A stretch of DNA of 64,000 bases, from assembly GCA_963811055.1 (NCBI GenBank), contig CAWEPQ010000020.1, forward strand, positions 62,001 through 126,000, read 5' to 3'. Each line of letters opens with the position of its first letter. Position 1 is the stretch's first letter. Under the pieces are notes generated by a model. That model ran no database searches and had not been told where the DNA came from. It worked only from the letters and a program-made list of their open reading frames with translations. A program made the translations under genes and the position numbers. Of the stretch, positions 25,467-33,523 are shown piece by piece. This stretch comes from JACVRW01 sp963811055. GTDB lineage: Bacteria > Actinomycetota > Thermoleophilia > Solirubrobacterales > Thermoleophilaceae.

Positions 25467-26729
25467 ATGCGCGCCACGTTCACGTTCACGCTCGTTGCGC
25501 TCGCCTGTCTCGCCGGGACCGCCTCGGCCGCGCCGCCGGACCGCCTGGAGGTGCGCGCCAACCCCTACCTGCTCGGTCAGGCGCCGGACTGGCTCGATCG
25601 CGGGCACGTGGTCTACCACGACCCCGTGGGACGCGACGAGGGCGCCGACGGCCAGGTGCACATCTACCGCGCGCGCCTCGACGGCGGCGAGCGGCGCTGC
25701 CTCACCTGCGGCCTCGACGGGCCCAACCAGGTTCCGGTGGTGCAGCCGCACGGGCGCTGGATCCTCTTCCACTCCTGGAGCGGCCGGGGCGTGACGCTCG
25801 GCGGCGCCGGGTTCGGCGGGATCGGCTCCGACGTGTGGGTGATGGACGCGGGACGGCAAGCGCCGCACGAACCTCACGCGCGGCCCCGAGTGGCCCGCTT
25901 CCGCCCGAACGGCCCGGGCGGCCCGCGGCTGGTGGGCGACCATGTGGTGCGGCCCGGCAACGGCCACTGGTGCGAGACGCAGTGGTGGGCGCCCGACGGC
26001 TCCGGCTTCCTCTACACGGAGACCACCGGCACGGCGATCAACCCGGAGCTCTTCTTCTGCCGGCTGCCCGATGCCGATCGCGGCGCGTGCCGGCCCTCGC
26101 GGCTCACGCGCCACCCGGCGTGGGACGAGCAGGCGATCTTCACGCCGGACATGGACCGAGTGATCTTCATGTCCTCCCGCGGCCTCCACGGCGCCTACGA
26201 CGACTGGTCGCGTGTCGCGCGCTTCCTCGAGCTGCCGGCCCGGTTCGACTACCTGCTCGTGCTCTCGGTGTTCAGCGACAGCTTCCTCCAGCCGGTTCTG
26301 GGCCAGGCCACGGACCTGTGGTCGCAGAAGCTGCGCTGGAGTGGCAACCGCGCGCGGGTTCGTCCGCTCGGGCGGCCGCGGCGGCTCACGCGCACCGGCC
26401 GGCGCGGCTGGATCGTGCCGGAGTTCGCGTGGGACCCGGCGGGCCGGCGCCTGCTCTGGACGGAGAACCGCTACCCGCCCGACGTGCGCGTGGACCAGAG
26501 CTGCCTGATGCGGCGGCTCCGCGCCGGCATCATCGGCAGGCTCACAGGGGTGGACACGATCGGCGCCATCCCGTCGGGCATCGACGACGAGATCCGCAAC
26601 GACGTGGCCGAGCTGTTGCGCGACCCGGCCGGCTACACCCGCAGGGAGCCCGGCTGCGGCGGCACGCGGCCGGCCACGCCCGGCGTTTTCGACCAGCGGA
26701 CCCGCATCGGGCGGCTGCGGCCCGGGTAG
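25467..26729 (+). CDS. Secreted TolB/WD40-like beta-propeller protein with local frame anomaly
   Basis: The 420-residue protein starts at ATG 25467 with a signal peptide (LVALACLAGTASA). Repeated blades of TolB type are visible: GRWILFHSW, SDVWVMDA, WWAPDGSGFLYTE, FTPDMDRVIFMSS, FAWDPAGRRLLWTENRYPP. Between about 25850 and 25906 the frame gives an unlikely Arg/Pro-rich stretch, whereas the +1 frame gives DGKRRTNLTRGPEWPA, a textbook TolB blade, so two compensating single-base changes seem to have occurred (mutation or sequence error). Function unknown; probably an extracellular or periplasmic scaffold. Confidence 0.75.
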   Translation: MRATFTFTLVALACLAGTASAAPPDRLEVRANPYLLGQAPDWLDRGHVVYHDPVGRDEGADGQVHIYRARLDGGERRCLTCGLDGPNQVPVVQPHGRWILFHSWSGRGVTLGGAGFGGIGSDVWVMDAGRQAPHEPHARPRVARFRPNGPGGPRLVGDHVVRPGNGHWCETQWWAPDGSGFLYTETTGTAINPELFFCRLPDADRGACRPSRLTRHPAWDEQAIFTPDMDRVIFMSSRGLHGAYDDWSRVARFLELPARFDYLLVLSVFSDSFLQPVLGQATDLWSQKLRWSGNRARVRPLGRPRRLTRTGRRGWIVPEFAWDPAGRRLLWTENRYPPDVRVDQSCLMRRLRAGIIGRLTGVDTIGAIPSGIDDEIRNDVAELLRDPAGYTRREPGCGGTRPATPGVFDQRTRIGRLRPG

Positions 26730-26740
26730 AGAGTCGGTGC

Positions 26741-27469
26741 GTGCGCGCGGCGCTCTTCATCACCTGCATCGGCGACACGCTCTTCCCGGGCACGGGTCGC
26801 GCCGTGGTGGAGGTGCTGGAGCGCCTGGGCCACCAGGTGGACTTCCCGGAGGAGCAGACCTGCTGCGGGCAGATGCACGCCAACAGCGGGTACCAGCTCG
26901 AGGCAGTGCCGCTGGTCCGGCGCTTCGTTGACGCGTTCGGGCAGGCCGACGTGGTGGTCTCGCCGTCCGCCTCCTGCGTGGGCATGGTCCGGGAGCAGTA
27001 CGCGACCATCGCCGGCCTGGCCGGGGATGAGGGGCTGGAGCGCGAGGTGCGGGCGCTCGTACCCCGGGTGGTCGAGTTGAGCGAGCTGCTGGTGGACCGC
27101 CTGGGGGTGGAGGACGTGGGGGCCTCGTTCCCTCACGCCGTGACCTATCACCCCACCTGCCACTCGGCGCGGCTGCTGAACGTGGGCGACCGGCCGCTGC
27201 GCCTGCTCGCCGCGGTGCGCGGCCTCGAGCTCGTCGAGCTGCCCGACGCCGACGAGTGCTGCGGCTTCGGCGGCACGTTCGCGGTCAAGAACGCCGACGT
27301 GTCCACGGCCATGCTCGCGGACAAGCTCCGCGGGGTGCTCGACACCCGCGCGGAGGTGTGCGTGGCCGCCGACAACTCGTGCCTGATGCACATCGGCGGC
27401 GGGTTGCGCCGCCAGCGCGCGGGTGTCAGGACGATGCACCTGGCCGAGGTGCTGGCGGCCACCGAATGA
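26741..27469 (+). CDS. lutA: L-lactate oxidation complex, LutA (CCG-domain Fe-S protein)
   Basis: The 242-residue protein starts at GTG 26741. Two CCG domains are recognised by TCCGQMHANSG (C41, C42) and DECCGFGGTF, with further Cys in ITCIGD, PSASCVG and HPTCHS that likely bind Fe-S or cofactor. LutA is one of three subunits of the LutABC system that oxidises L-lactate to pyruvate in the cytosol. It is coupled to lutB by an ATGA overlap. The open frame continues upstream across the TolB-like gene but is non-coding there. Confidence 0.93.
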   Translation: MRAALFITCIGDTLFPGTGRAVVEVLERLGHQVDFPEEQTCCGQMHANSGYQLEAVPLVRRFVDAFGQADVVVSPSASCVGMVREQYATIAGLAGDEGLEREVRALVPRVVELSELLVDRLGVEDVGASFPHAVTYHPTCHSARLLNVGDRPLRLLAAVRGLELVELPDADECCGFGGTFAVKNADVSTAMLADKLRGVLDTRAEVCVAADNSCLMHIGGGLRRQRAGVRTMHLAEVLAATE

Positions 27470-28854
27470 GCGCCGAGGGCTTTCCCGCCGCCGCGCGCAC
27501 CGCTCTCGCGGACACCCAGCTGCGCCGCAACCTGCGCATGGCCACCACCACCATCAGGGCCAAGCGAGCCGCCGTGGTGGAGGAGCTGCCCGACTGGGAG
27601 GCGCTGCGCGACGCAGGCGCGGCGATCAAGGCGCGCGCCCTCGCCACGCTGCCGGAGCAGCTCGAGCTGCTCGAGCGAAACGTGACCGCGGCCGGCGGCG
27701 AGGTGCACTGGGCACGCGACGCGGGGGAGGCCAACGCGATCGTGGCCGGCCTCGCGCACGCGCGCGGCGCGCGCGAGGTCATCAAGGTCAAGTCGCTGGC
27801 CACCGACGAGATCGGGCTGAACGCGGCGCTCGAAGCGGAGGGCATCGAGGCTGTGGAGACCGACCTGGCCGAGCTGATCGTCCAGCTCGACCACGACCGG
27901 CCGTCGCACATCCTCGTGCCGGCCATTCATCGCAACCGGGCGGAGATCCGCGCGCTGTTCGAGCGCACCATCGCCCAGGGGGAGCAGCTGCCGGAGGAGC
28001 CGGAGGCGCTGGCCGAGACCGCCCGCCGATATCTGCGCGAGCGCTTCCTCGGCGCCTCGATGGCCGTGAGCGGCGCGAACTTCGGGGTGGCCGAGACGGG
28101 CTCGGTGTGCGTGGTCGAGTCCGAGGGCAACGGCCGCTTCTGCACCACCCTGCCGGAGACGCTGGTCACGGTGATGGGGATCGAGAAGGTGCTTCCGGAG
28201 TGGCGCGACCTCGAGGTGATGCTCCAGCTGCTGCCGCGGTCCTCCACGGGCGAGCGGATGAACCCGTACACCTCGATCTGGACCGGTGTCCGCCCCGGCG
28301 GCGACGGGCCGCGCGAGTTCCACCTGATCCTGCTGGATGCCGGGCGCACGCGGGTGCTGGCCGACGAGGTGGGCCGCCAGGCCCTCCGCTGCATCCGCTG
28401 CTCCGCATGCCTCAACGTCTGCCCGGTGTACTCCCGCACCGGCGGGCACGCCTACGGCTCGGTCTATCCGGGGCCGATCGGCGCGATCCTCACGCCCCAG
28501 CTCGAGGGGCTCGACAGCGCGCCGACGCTGCCGTACGCGTCGAGCCTGTGCGGCGCCTGCTACGAGGTCTGCCCGGTCAAGATCGACATTCCCAAGGTGC
28601 TGGTGCACCTGCGCGGGCGGGTGGTGCGGGAGGACGCCGGCGGCGTTGGCCGCTCGGAGCGCGCCGCCTTCAGGCTGCTTGCCGGGCTGTTCTCGTCGCG
28701 GCGCCGCTACGAGGCGGCGCAGCGGCTGGCCCGGCTCGGGCGCGGCCCGCTCACGCGGCTGCCGTTCGGGCCGCTGAGCGGGTGGACCGGATCGCGCGAC
28801 CTGCCGGAGGCGCCGGCCCAGAGCTTCCGCGACTGGTGGAGGGAACGCGGATGA
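27466..28854 (+). CDS. lutB: L-lactate oxidation complex, LutB (ferredoxin-type Fe-S protein)
   Basis: The 462-residue protein starts at ATG 27466 (ATGA overlap with lutA). The N-terminal LUD domain (about 55-290) includes GANFGVAETGSVCVVE. Two ferredoxin-like clusters follow: CIRCSACLNVCP and CGACYEVCP. The C-terminal region contains the typical tail (about 400-462). LutB is the electron-transfer subunit of the lactate oxidation complex. It is coupled to lutC by a second ATGA. Confidence 0.95.
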   Translation: MSAEGFPAAARTALADTQLRRNLRMATTTIRAKRAAVVEELPDWEALRDAGAAIKARALATLPEQLELLERNVTAAGGEVHWARDAGEANAIVAGLAHARGAREVIKVKSLATDEIGLNAALEAEGIEAVETDLAELIVQLDHDRPSHILVPAIHRNRAEIRALFERTIAQGEQLPEEPEALAETARRYLRERFLGASMAVSGANFGVAETGSVCVVESEGNGRFCTTLPETLVTVMGIEKVLPEWRDLEVMLQLLPRSSTGERMNPYTSIWTGVRPGGDGPREFHLILLDAGRTRVLADEVGRQALRCIRCSACLNVCPVYSRTGGHAYGSVYPGPIGAILTPQLEGLDSAPTLPYASSLCGACYEVCPVKIDIPKVLVHLRGRVVREDAGGVGRSERAAFRLLAGLFSSRRRYEAAQRLARLGRGPLTRLPFGPLSGWTGSRDLPEAPAQSFRDWWRERG

Positions 28855-29471
28855 GCGCCGCGCGCGCCGAGATGCTCGCGCGGATCCGCGCGGCCCTTGG
28901 CCGGGCGCCCGAGGTGCCGGAGGTCCCACGCGAGTACCGCCAGGCGGACTCGTCGCCCACTGGCCAGTCGGTCGAGCGCTTCTGCGAGCGCGTGGCCGAG
29001 TACCGGGCCACGGTCACGAGGGTGGCCGAGCCGGAGCTCGAGGCCGCGCTGGCCGGTATCTGCCGCGAGCGCGGCACACACCGGCTGGCGGCGGCGCCCG
29101 GCGTGTCCTGGGACGTGGCCGGCACCGAGCGCGTGCACGCGGTCGAGCCGCGGGCGCTCGACTCGGTGGACGGAGTGCTCACCGGCTGTGCCCTCGCCGT
29201 GGCCGAGACCGGCACCATCGTGCTCGACTCGTCGCCGGTATGCGGCCCGCGCGCGCTCACGCTGGTGCCCGACCACCACGTGTGCGTCGTATACGCCCAC
29301 CAGGTGGTTCCCGGGGTGCCGGACGCGGTGGCGGCGCTGGCCGAGGCGGCGCGCGAGGCGCGGCCGATCACGCTCGTGTCGGGGCCGTCGGCCACATCGG
29401 ACATCGAGCTGAAGCGCGTGGAGGGAGTTCACGGGCCGCGCCGCCTGGACGTGGTGGTGGTGGACGGCTAG
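28851..29471 (+). CDS. lutC: L-lactate oxidation complex, LutC (LUD domain)
   Basis: The 206-residue LUD-domain protein starts at ATG 28851 (ATGA overlap with lutB). It shows the LUD signature ALAVAETGTIVLDSS and the closing SATSDIELKRVEGVHGP. It is the third subunit of LutABC. A short hairpin follows at 29475-29491, suggesting the operon ends here. No LutR-type GntR regulator or lactate permease gene lies next to it. Confidence 0.94.
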   Translation: MSAARAEMLARIRAALGRAPEVPEVPREYRQADSSPTGQSVERFCERVAEYRATVTRVAEPELEAALAGICRERGTHRLAAAPGVSWDVAGTERVHAVEPRALDSVDGVLTGCALAVAETGTIVLDSSPVCGPRALTLVPDHHVCVVYAHQVVPGVPDAVAALAEAAREARPITLVSGPSATSDIELKRVEGVHGPRRLDVVVVDG

Positions 29472-29474
29472 GAC

Positions 29475-29491
29475 CGCCGGTCCAACCGGCG
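29475..29491 (+). terminator. Hairpin after lutABC
   Basis: CGCCGGT (29475-29481) and ACCGGCG (29485-29491) pair perfectly around a 3-base loop, starting 4 bases after the lutC stop. No U-tract follows, so termination strength is uncertain. Confidence 0.4.
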
Positions 29492-29513
29492 TTCGACAAA
29501 GCGCGCAAATGTT

Positions 29514-29542
29514 TTGACTCGGCCACGCCGCGCACCTACCGT
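29514..29542 (+). promoter_or_regulatory. Probable promoter of the peptidase-E-like gene pair, leaderless
   Basis: TTGACT (29514-29519) and TACCGT (29537-29542) are 17 bases apart, and ATG 29549 begins 6 bases after the -10. Transcription would start at or next to the start codon. This is the best-formed example of the leaderless arrangement in the window. Confidence 0.6.
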
Positions 29543-29548
29543 CGGCTC

Positions 29549-30355
29549 ATGCGTGGCGTCCGGCGACAGATCGTGGCGCTCGGGGGTGGCGGCTTCTCGA
29601 TGGAGGCCGGCAACCCTCTGCTGGACGACTACGTGCTCGGGCTCACCGGCAAGGAGCGTCCACGCTTGTGCTTCCTGCCCTCGGCCAGCGGCGACGCTGA
29701 CCATTACATCGTCCGCTTCTACCAAGCCTTCGCCGGCCGCTCTGAGGCCTCGCACCTGTCGCTATTCCGGCGCGGGGGCTGCGGCGACCTGCGCGCGCAC
29801 CTGCTCTCCCAGGACCTCATCTACGTTGGTGGAGGCAGTGTGGTGAGCCTGCTCGGCGTGTGGCGCGCCCACGGCCTCGACACCGTGATGCGCGAGGCGT
29901 GGGAGGCGGGCGTGGTGCTGTGCGGGGTCTCGGCCGGTTCGCTCTGCTGGTTCGCCGAGGGCATCACCGGCTTCCACGGGCCGCCGGAGCACTATCGCGG
30001 GCTTGGTCTCCTCGGATGCAGCAACACGGTCCACTACGACGCCGAGCACGCGCGTGAGGACGCCTACCGGGCCGCGCTTCGCCAGGGGATGCGCCCGGGC
30101 TACGCGGCGGGTGACGGCGCGGCCCTGCATTTCGCGGGCGAACGTCTGCTGCGCGTGGTGTCGTCGCGCCCGGACGCGCGCGCTTTCCGGATGCGAAGCG
30201 TGCGCGGGCGCGTGATCAAGAGCCCGCTGCGCGTGTCCTACCTCGGGGAGGCGGCCAGGGCGGTCGAGCCGCAGACGCCGCCGAGGCTCGCCGCGCTGCC
30301 GCGGCCGCCCGCGATCGCGGGCGCCGGGCTCGGCAGCCGCCGAGCCGCGGGATGA
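29549..30355 (+). CDS. Peptidase E-like protein (S51 / class-I glutamine-amidotransferase fold), copy 1
   Basis: The 268-residue protein starts at ATG 29549. It has the S51 nucleophile elbow GVSAGS with the catalytic Ser, the preceding strand DLIYVGGGS, and the N-terminal ALGGGGFS and FLPSASGD. Peptidase E cleaves Asp-X dipeptides or, in cyanophycinase-like members, isopeptides. It is cytosolic. Residues about 235-268 are Ala/Pro/Arg-rich and disordered. It overlaps by ATGA with a paralogue about half identical by eye, so the pair arose by tandem duplication. Confidence 0.87.
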   Translation: MRGVRRQIVALGGGGFSMEAGNPLLDDYVLGLTGKERPRLCFLPSASGDADHYIVRFYQAFAGRSEASHLSLFRRGGCGDLRAHLLSQDLIYVGGGSVVSLLGVWRAHGLDTVMREAWEAGVVLCGVSAGSLCWFAEGITGFHGPPEHYRGLGLLGCSNTVHYDAEHAREDAYRAALRQGMRPGYAAGDGAALHFAGERLLRVVSSRPDARAFRMRSVRGRVIKSPLRVSYLGEAARAVEPQTPPRLAALPRPPAIAGAGLGSRRAAG

Positions 30356-31155
30356 AGGGGGACGGCCGCCGCATCCTTGCGATGGGCGGGGGCGGATTCT
30401 CCACCTCGGTGGCCGACGCGCCGCTCGAGCACTACATCGCCGGCCTACCGGCGGTGGACCATCCGCGCATCTGCCTGCTTCCCACGGCCAGCGGCGATCC
30501 GGACGATCAGATCGACCGCTTTCACCGGGCGTTCCGCGGCCTCGGCCGGCTGTCGCATCTGTCGCTCTTCCGGCTGGGCACGCACCCGTCGTCGCCGCGC
30601 GAGCACCTGCTCGCCCAGGACGTGATCTACGTGGGCGGCGGCAGCCTGGCCAACCTGCTCGCCATCTGGCGCGTGCACGGGCTGGACGACACGCTCCGCG
30701 AAGCGTGGGAGCGCGGGATCGTGCTCTGTGGGGTGAGCGCCGGCTCCATGTGCTGGTTCGAGGACGGCGTGACCCGCTCGCACGGGCGCTCGCGCCCGGC
30801 CCAGGGCCTCGGGTTGCTGCCGGGCAGCAACTCGGTGCACCACTCGAGCGACCGGGAACGGAGAGCGTGTTACCTCAGCGCCGTGCTGGACGGCCTCGCG
30901 GCCGGCTACGCCGTGGACGACGGAGTGGGCCTGCTGTTCGCCGGCACCGAGCTCGGAGAGGTGGTGAGCGCTCGCCCCGACGCGCGCGCCTACGCGGTGC
31001 GGGAGCTGGATGGCGAGCTCGTGGAGACGCCGATCGTGCCGCGGCTGCTGGAGGCCCTGCCGGGGGCGGCCCACGACTCCCCGGTGGAGATCGCCGAGTT
31101 CCGCGACGCACGCAGGGAGCGCCAGGCGCGCGCCCGGCGCTCGCGGCCCGCCTGA
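30352..31155 (+). CDS. Peptidase E-like protein (S51), copy 2
   Basis: The 267-residue tandem paralogue starts at ATG 30352, coupled by ATGA. It retains AMGGGGFS, LLPTASGDPDDQI, DVIYVGGGS and GVSAGSMCWFEDG with the catalytic Ser, and adds a basic C-terminus (EFRDARRERQARARR). Both copies keep the Ser and the surrounding fold, so both are probably active. The pair may differ in substrate or form a heteromer; that is inference. Confidence 0.87.
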   Translation: MKGDGRRILAMGGGGFSTSVADAPLEHYIAGLPAVDHPRICLLPTASGDPDDQIDRFHRAFRGLGRLSHLSLFRLGTHPSSPREHLLAQDVIYVGGGSLANLLAIWRVHGLDDTLREAWERGIVLCGVSAGSMCWFEDGVTRSHGRSRPAQGLGLLPGSNSVHHSSDRERRACYLSAVLDGLAAGYAVDDGVGLLFAGTELGEVVSARPDARAYAVRELDGELVETPIVPRLLEALPGAAHDSPVEIAEFRDARRERQARARRSRPA

Positions 31156-31172
31156 TGTAACCACCCGGAGCT

Positions 31173-31439
31173 CTACGAGCGGTTGCGCGACTGGCTCGCC
31201 TGAGCGTTCAGGCTGTGGCCGAGGTGCGTGTCCTCCGAGGAGAGCACCGCGAAGATCAGGGCAGCGGCCAGCCGGTGGCCGCCGTCGTCGAGCGAATCGT
31301 CCACGAGCTCGAGCAGCGTCTGAACGTCCGGCGCGTCGCCGAAGTGGTACCAGGACTCGGCGGTCTCGGCGAGCAGCAGCTCACGCGAGCTGGCCTCGAG
31401 TGACCGGAACGGGCTCACCTTCCTGGGAGGCTGGTCCAC
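31173..31439 (-). CDS. Small hypothetical protein
   Basis: This 88-codon frame starts at GTG 31439 and encodes an acidic, mostly helical protein (LEASSRELLLAETAESWYHF, then DVQTLLELVDDSLDDG) with no signal peptide or Cys. It lies 34 bases downstream of the diguanylate cyclase gene on the same strand and could be co-transcribed. I do not recognise a family. The region contains no competing ORF, and the amino-acid composition looks protein-like. Confidence 0.5.
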   Translation of the reverse strand: MDQPPRKVSPFRSLEASSRELLLAETAESWYHFGDAPDVQTLLELVDDSLDDGGHRLAAALIFAVLSSEDTHLGHSLNAQASQSRNRS

Positions 31440-31473
31440 GGGGCCGTATTCGACGGCTCCCCGTACGACCCTT

Positions 31474-32523
31474 TCAGACAGACGCCGGCACGAGCACCTC
31501 GTCGGCCATGCAGACGCGATCGCGTCCTGAGCGCTTGGCCTCGAAGAGCGCCATGTCGGCCTCTCCGAACACGCCCTCGTAGTCGAACTCCTCGCCGCGC
31601 GGAGAGGCGCTCACGCCGAAGCTCATGGTCAGGCGCTGGTCACCGCTGAAGTTGACCGCGGCGATGCTCTCCCGCAGGCGCTCGGCCAGCCGCTGCGCCT
31701 GCGGCGCGTCGGCGCCGGGAAGGACCACGAGGAACTCCTCGCCGCCGAGCCGGTAGGCCAGGTCGAAGGCGCGCAGCTCCTTGCGCATCTCGTAGGCCAC
31801 CTCCTTCAGGACGGCGTCTCCGGTGGCGTGGCCGCAGGAGTCGTTCACCTCCTTGAAGCGGTCGAGGTCGCCCACCACCAGCCCGATCGGCTCGCCGCTC
31901 ACGAGCGACTGCTGCTCGAGCTCGGTCACGCGCGTGGTCAGCGCCTTCCTGTTGAGCATCCCGGTGAGCGGGTCGATGACGGTCTCGCTCCGGTGGTGCA
32001 CGTCCGAGCGCATCAGGGCCGTGGAGAGGATCGCCGTACAGACCACGAGGGTGAGCGGCGCGGCCAGGATCACCGGGTTGTCCACGATGGCCTGCGTGTC
32101 GACGCCGAACGCCACGGCGAACATCAGCGCCACCGCCACGCTCACGCCGAGTGCCACGCCACGAGCCGAGAAGCGGGCGCTCAGCGTGACCACCGGGATG
32201 GCCAGCCAGGCCAGCGTGGGGGATTCGACGTCCCCGGTCAGCGCCACCGCTCCGGCGATCGCCATCTCGCTCAGTGCCCAGGCACCGAACAGCAGGTACT
32301 CGGGCCGGGCCGCGCGCGCGGTGCGCCGCTCGGCGATCTGGAACACGCCCGCGGCCAGCGCGAGCGGGATCAGGGTCCAGAACCCGAGCCACGGCCCGCA
32401 GGCCAAGAGGACAAGGGCTATCACGCCGATCGACGCTCGGCGCACAGGCCCCAGACGTTGTTCCATGTCCAGCAGCCGCTCGCGGTCCATGTCGTCGCGG
32501 CAAAGCCACGACTTAGCAGCCAT
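31474..32523 (-). CDS. Membrane diguanylate cyclase (GGDEF)
   Basis: The 349-residue protein starts at ATG 32523. About five to six hydrophobic segments occupy residues 30-170. The GGDEF domain (about 185-345) starts DPLTGMLNRKAL, carries an intact GGEEF active-site motif, and has RAFD exactly five residues upstream, which is the RxxD inhibitory site for product feedback. It should make cyclic di-GMP from two GTP at the membrane. A start at the internal Met before DRERLLDMEQ would shorten the N-terminus. It is the second GGDEF protein in the window. Confidence 0.92.
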   Translation of the reverse strand: MAAKSWLCRDDMDRERLLDMEQRLGPVRRASIGVIALVLLACGPWLGFWTLIPLALAAGVFQIAERRTARAARPEYLLFGAWALSEMAIAGAVALTGDVESPTLAWLAIPVVTLSARFSARGVALGVSVAVALMFAVAFGVDTQAIVDNPVILAAPLTLVVCTAILSTALMRSDVHHRSETVIDPLTGMLNRKALTTRVTELEQQSLVSGEPIGLVVGDLDRFKEVNDSCGHATGDAVLKEVAYEMRKELRAFDLAYRLGGEEFLVVLPGADAPQAQRLAERLRESIAAVNFSGDQRLTMSFGVSASPRGEEFDYEGVFGEADMALFEAKRSGRDRVCMADEVLVPASV

Positions 32524-32580
32524 GAGCACTAGATCGGCACCGGACGGGGCTCCTTTAGCGGTGGCGGTGCGGGCCGACGG

Positions 32581-32586
32581 TAATCT
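32581..32586 (+). promoter_or_regulatory. Candidate -10 element (TAATCT) of the VOC dioxygenase gene
   Basis: TAATCT is followed by only six bases before ATG 32593 and there is no ribosome-binding site, so the transcript would be leaderless. No convincing -35 is visible. Confidence 0.45.
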
Positions 32587-32592
32587 GCGCGC

Positions 32593-33516
32593 ATGAGGCT
32601 CGAGGGGATCCACCACATCACCGCCATCACCGGCGATGCGCCCGGCAACGTCGACTTCTACGCGCGCGTGCTCGCCCTGCGCCTCGTCAAGAAGACCGTC
32701 AACCAGGACGACCCCACCGTCTACCACCTCTTCTACGCGGACGACAGGGGCAGCGCCGGGTCGGACCTCACCTTCTTCGAGTACCCGGGCGCGCGGCCCG
32801 GGCGCGCCGGCGCCGGCATGGTGCACACGGTCGTCTGGCGGGTCGGCAGCTCCGCGAGCCTCGACTTCTGGGCCGAGCGGCTGTCCGGGGAGCGGGTCGA
32901 GACATCCCTCGAGGACGGGCGCCTGCGGTTCACCGACCCCGAGGGCCTCGCTCACGAGCTGGCGGTGGACCAGAGTGGCGACGATCCGCTGATGGCCGAG
33001 CATCCCGAGGTGCCGCCAGAGCACGCGCTGCGGGGGTTCGACGCCGTGCGCGCGTACTCCGCGCGGCCCGAGGCCAGCAGCGGCCTGCTCGAGGACGTGC
33101 TCGGTTTCGAGCGCGACGGCGAGGGCTTCGAGGTTCGCGGGGAGAGCCGCGGCGGCCGCTACGCCTACGACGATCCGCCGGAGTCGCCCGGCGTCCAGAG
33201 CGCGGGGACGGTCCACCACGTGGCCTTCGCGTCCACGCTGGACGACCACGAGGCGTGGCGCGAGCGCCTGCAGCAGGCCGGCGCGCCCGTCACGCCCGTG
33301 ATCGACCGCTTCTACTTCCGCTCGATCTACTTCCGCGAGCCTTCCGGCGTGCTGTTCGAGATCGCCACGCTCGGCCCCGGCTTCGCCACCGACGAGGATC
33401 CCGAGCACCTGGGCGAGCGGCTATCGCTGCCGCCCAACTTCGAGCGCTATCGCGAGCAGGTGGAGCAGACCCTCACTCCGATCGAGAACCCGCGCGAGCG
33501 CTGGGCCGAGCGCTAG
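32593..33516 (+). CDS. VOC-superfamily ring-cleaving dioxygenase (MhqO-like)
   Basis: The 307-residue protein has two glyoxalase/extradiol-dioxygenase modules. The first starts GIHHITAITGD; the second contains TVHHVAFAS and GVLFEIATLGPGFATDED, giving probable Fe(II) ligands His7 or His8, the His of VHHVAF and the Glu of LFEIAT. The length and C-terminus match the hydroquinone-specific MhqO/YkcA-like group, which cleaves hydroquinone or catechol-type compounds. The wax ester synthase gene starts 7 bases after its stop. Confidence 0.88.
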   Translation: MRLEGIHHITAITGDAPGNVDFYARVLALRLVKKTVNQDDPTVYHLFYADDRGSAGSDLTFFEYPGARPGRAGAGMVHTVVWRVGSSASLDFWAERLSGERVETSLEDGRLRFTDPEGLAHELAVDQSGDDPLMAEHPEVPPEHALRGFDAVRAYSARPEASSGLLEDVLGFERDGEGFEVRGESRGGRYAYDDPPESPGVQSAGTVHHVAFASTLDDHEAWRERLQQAGAPVTPVIDRFYFRSIYFREPSGVLFEIATLGPGFATDEDPEHLGERLSLPPNFERYREQVEQTLTPIENPRERWAER

Positions 33517-33523
33517 GGCCGCG

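Noticed and set aside
31156..31203. Short in-frame stretch after the second peptidase stop (HPELYERLRDWLA)
   Set aside because: It resembles the end of a real protein, but it is only 15 codons directly after a stop and has no start. It could be a gene remnant or chance.
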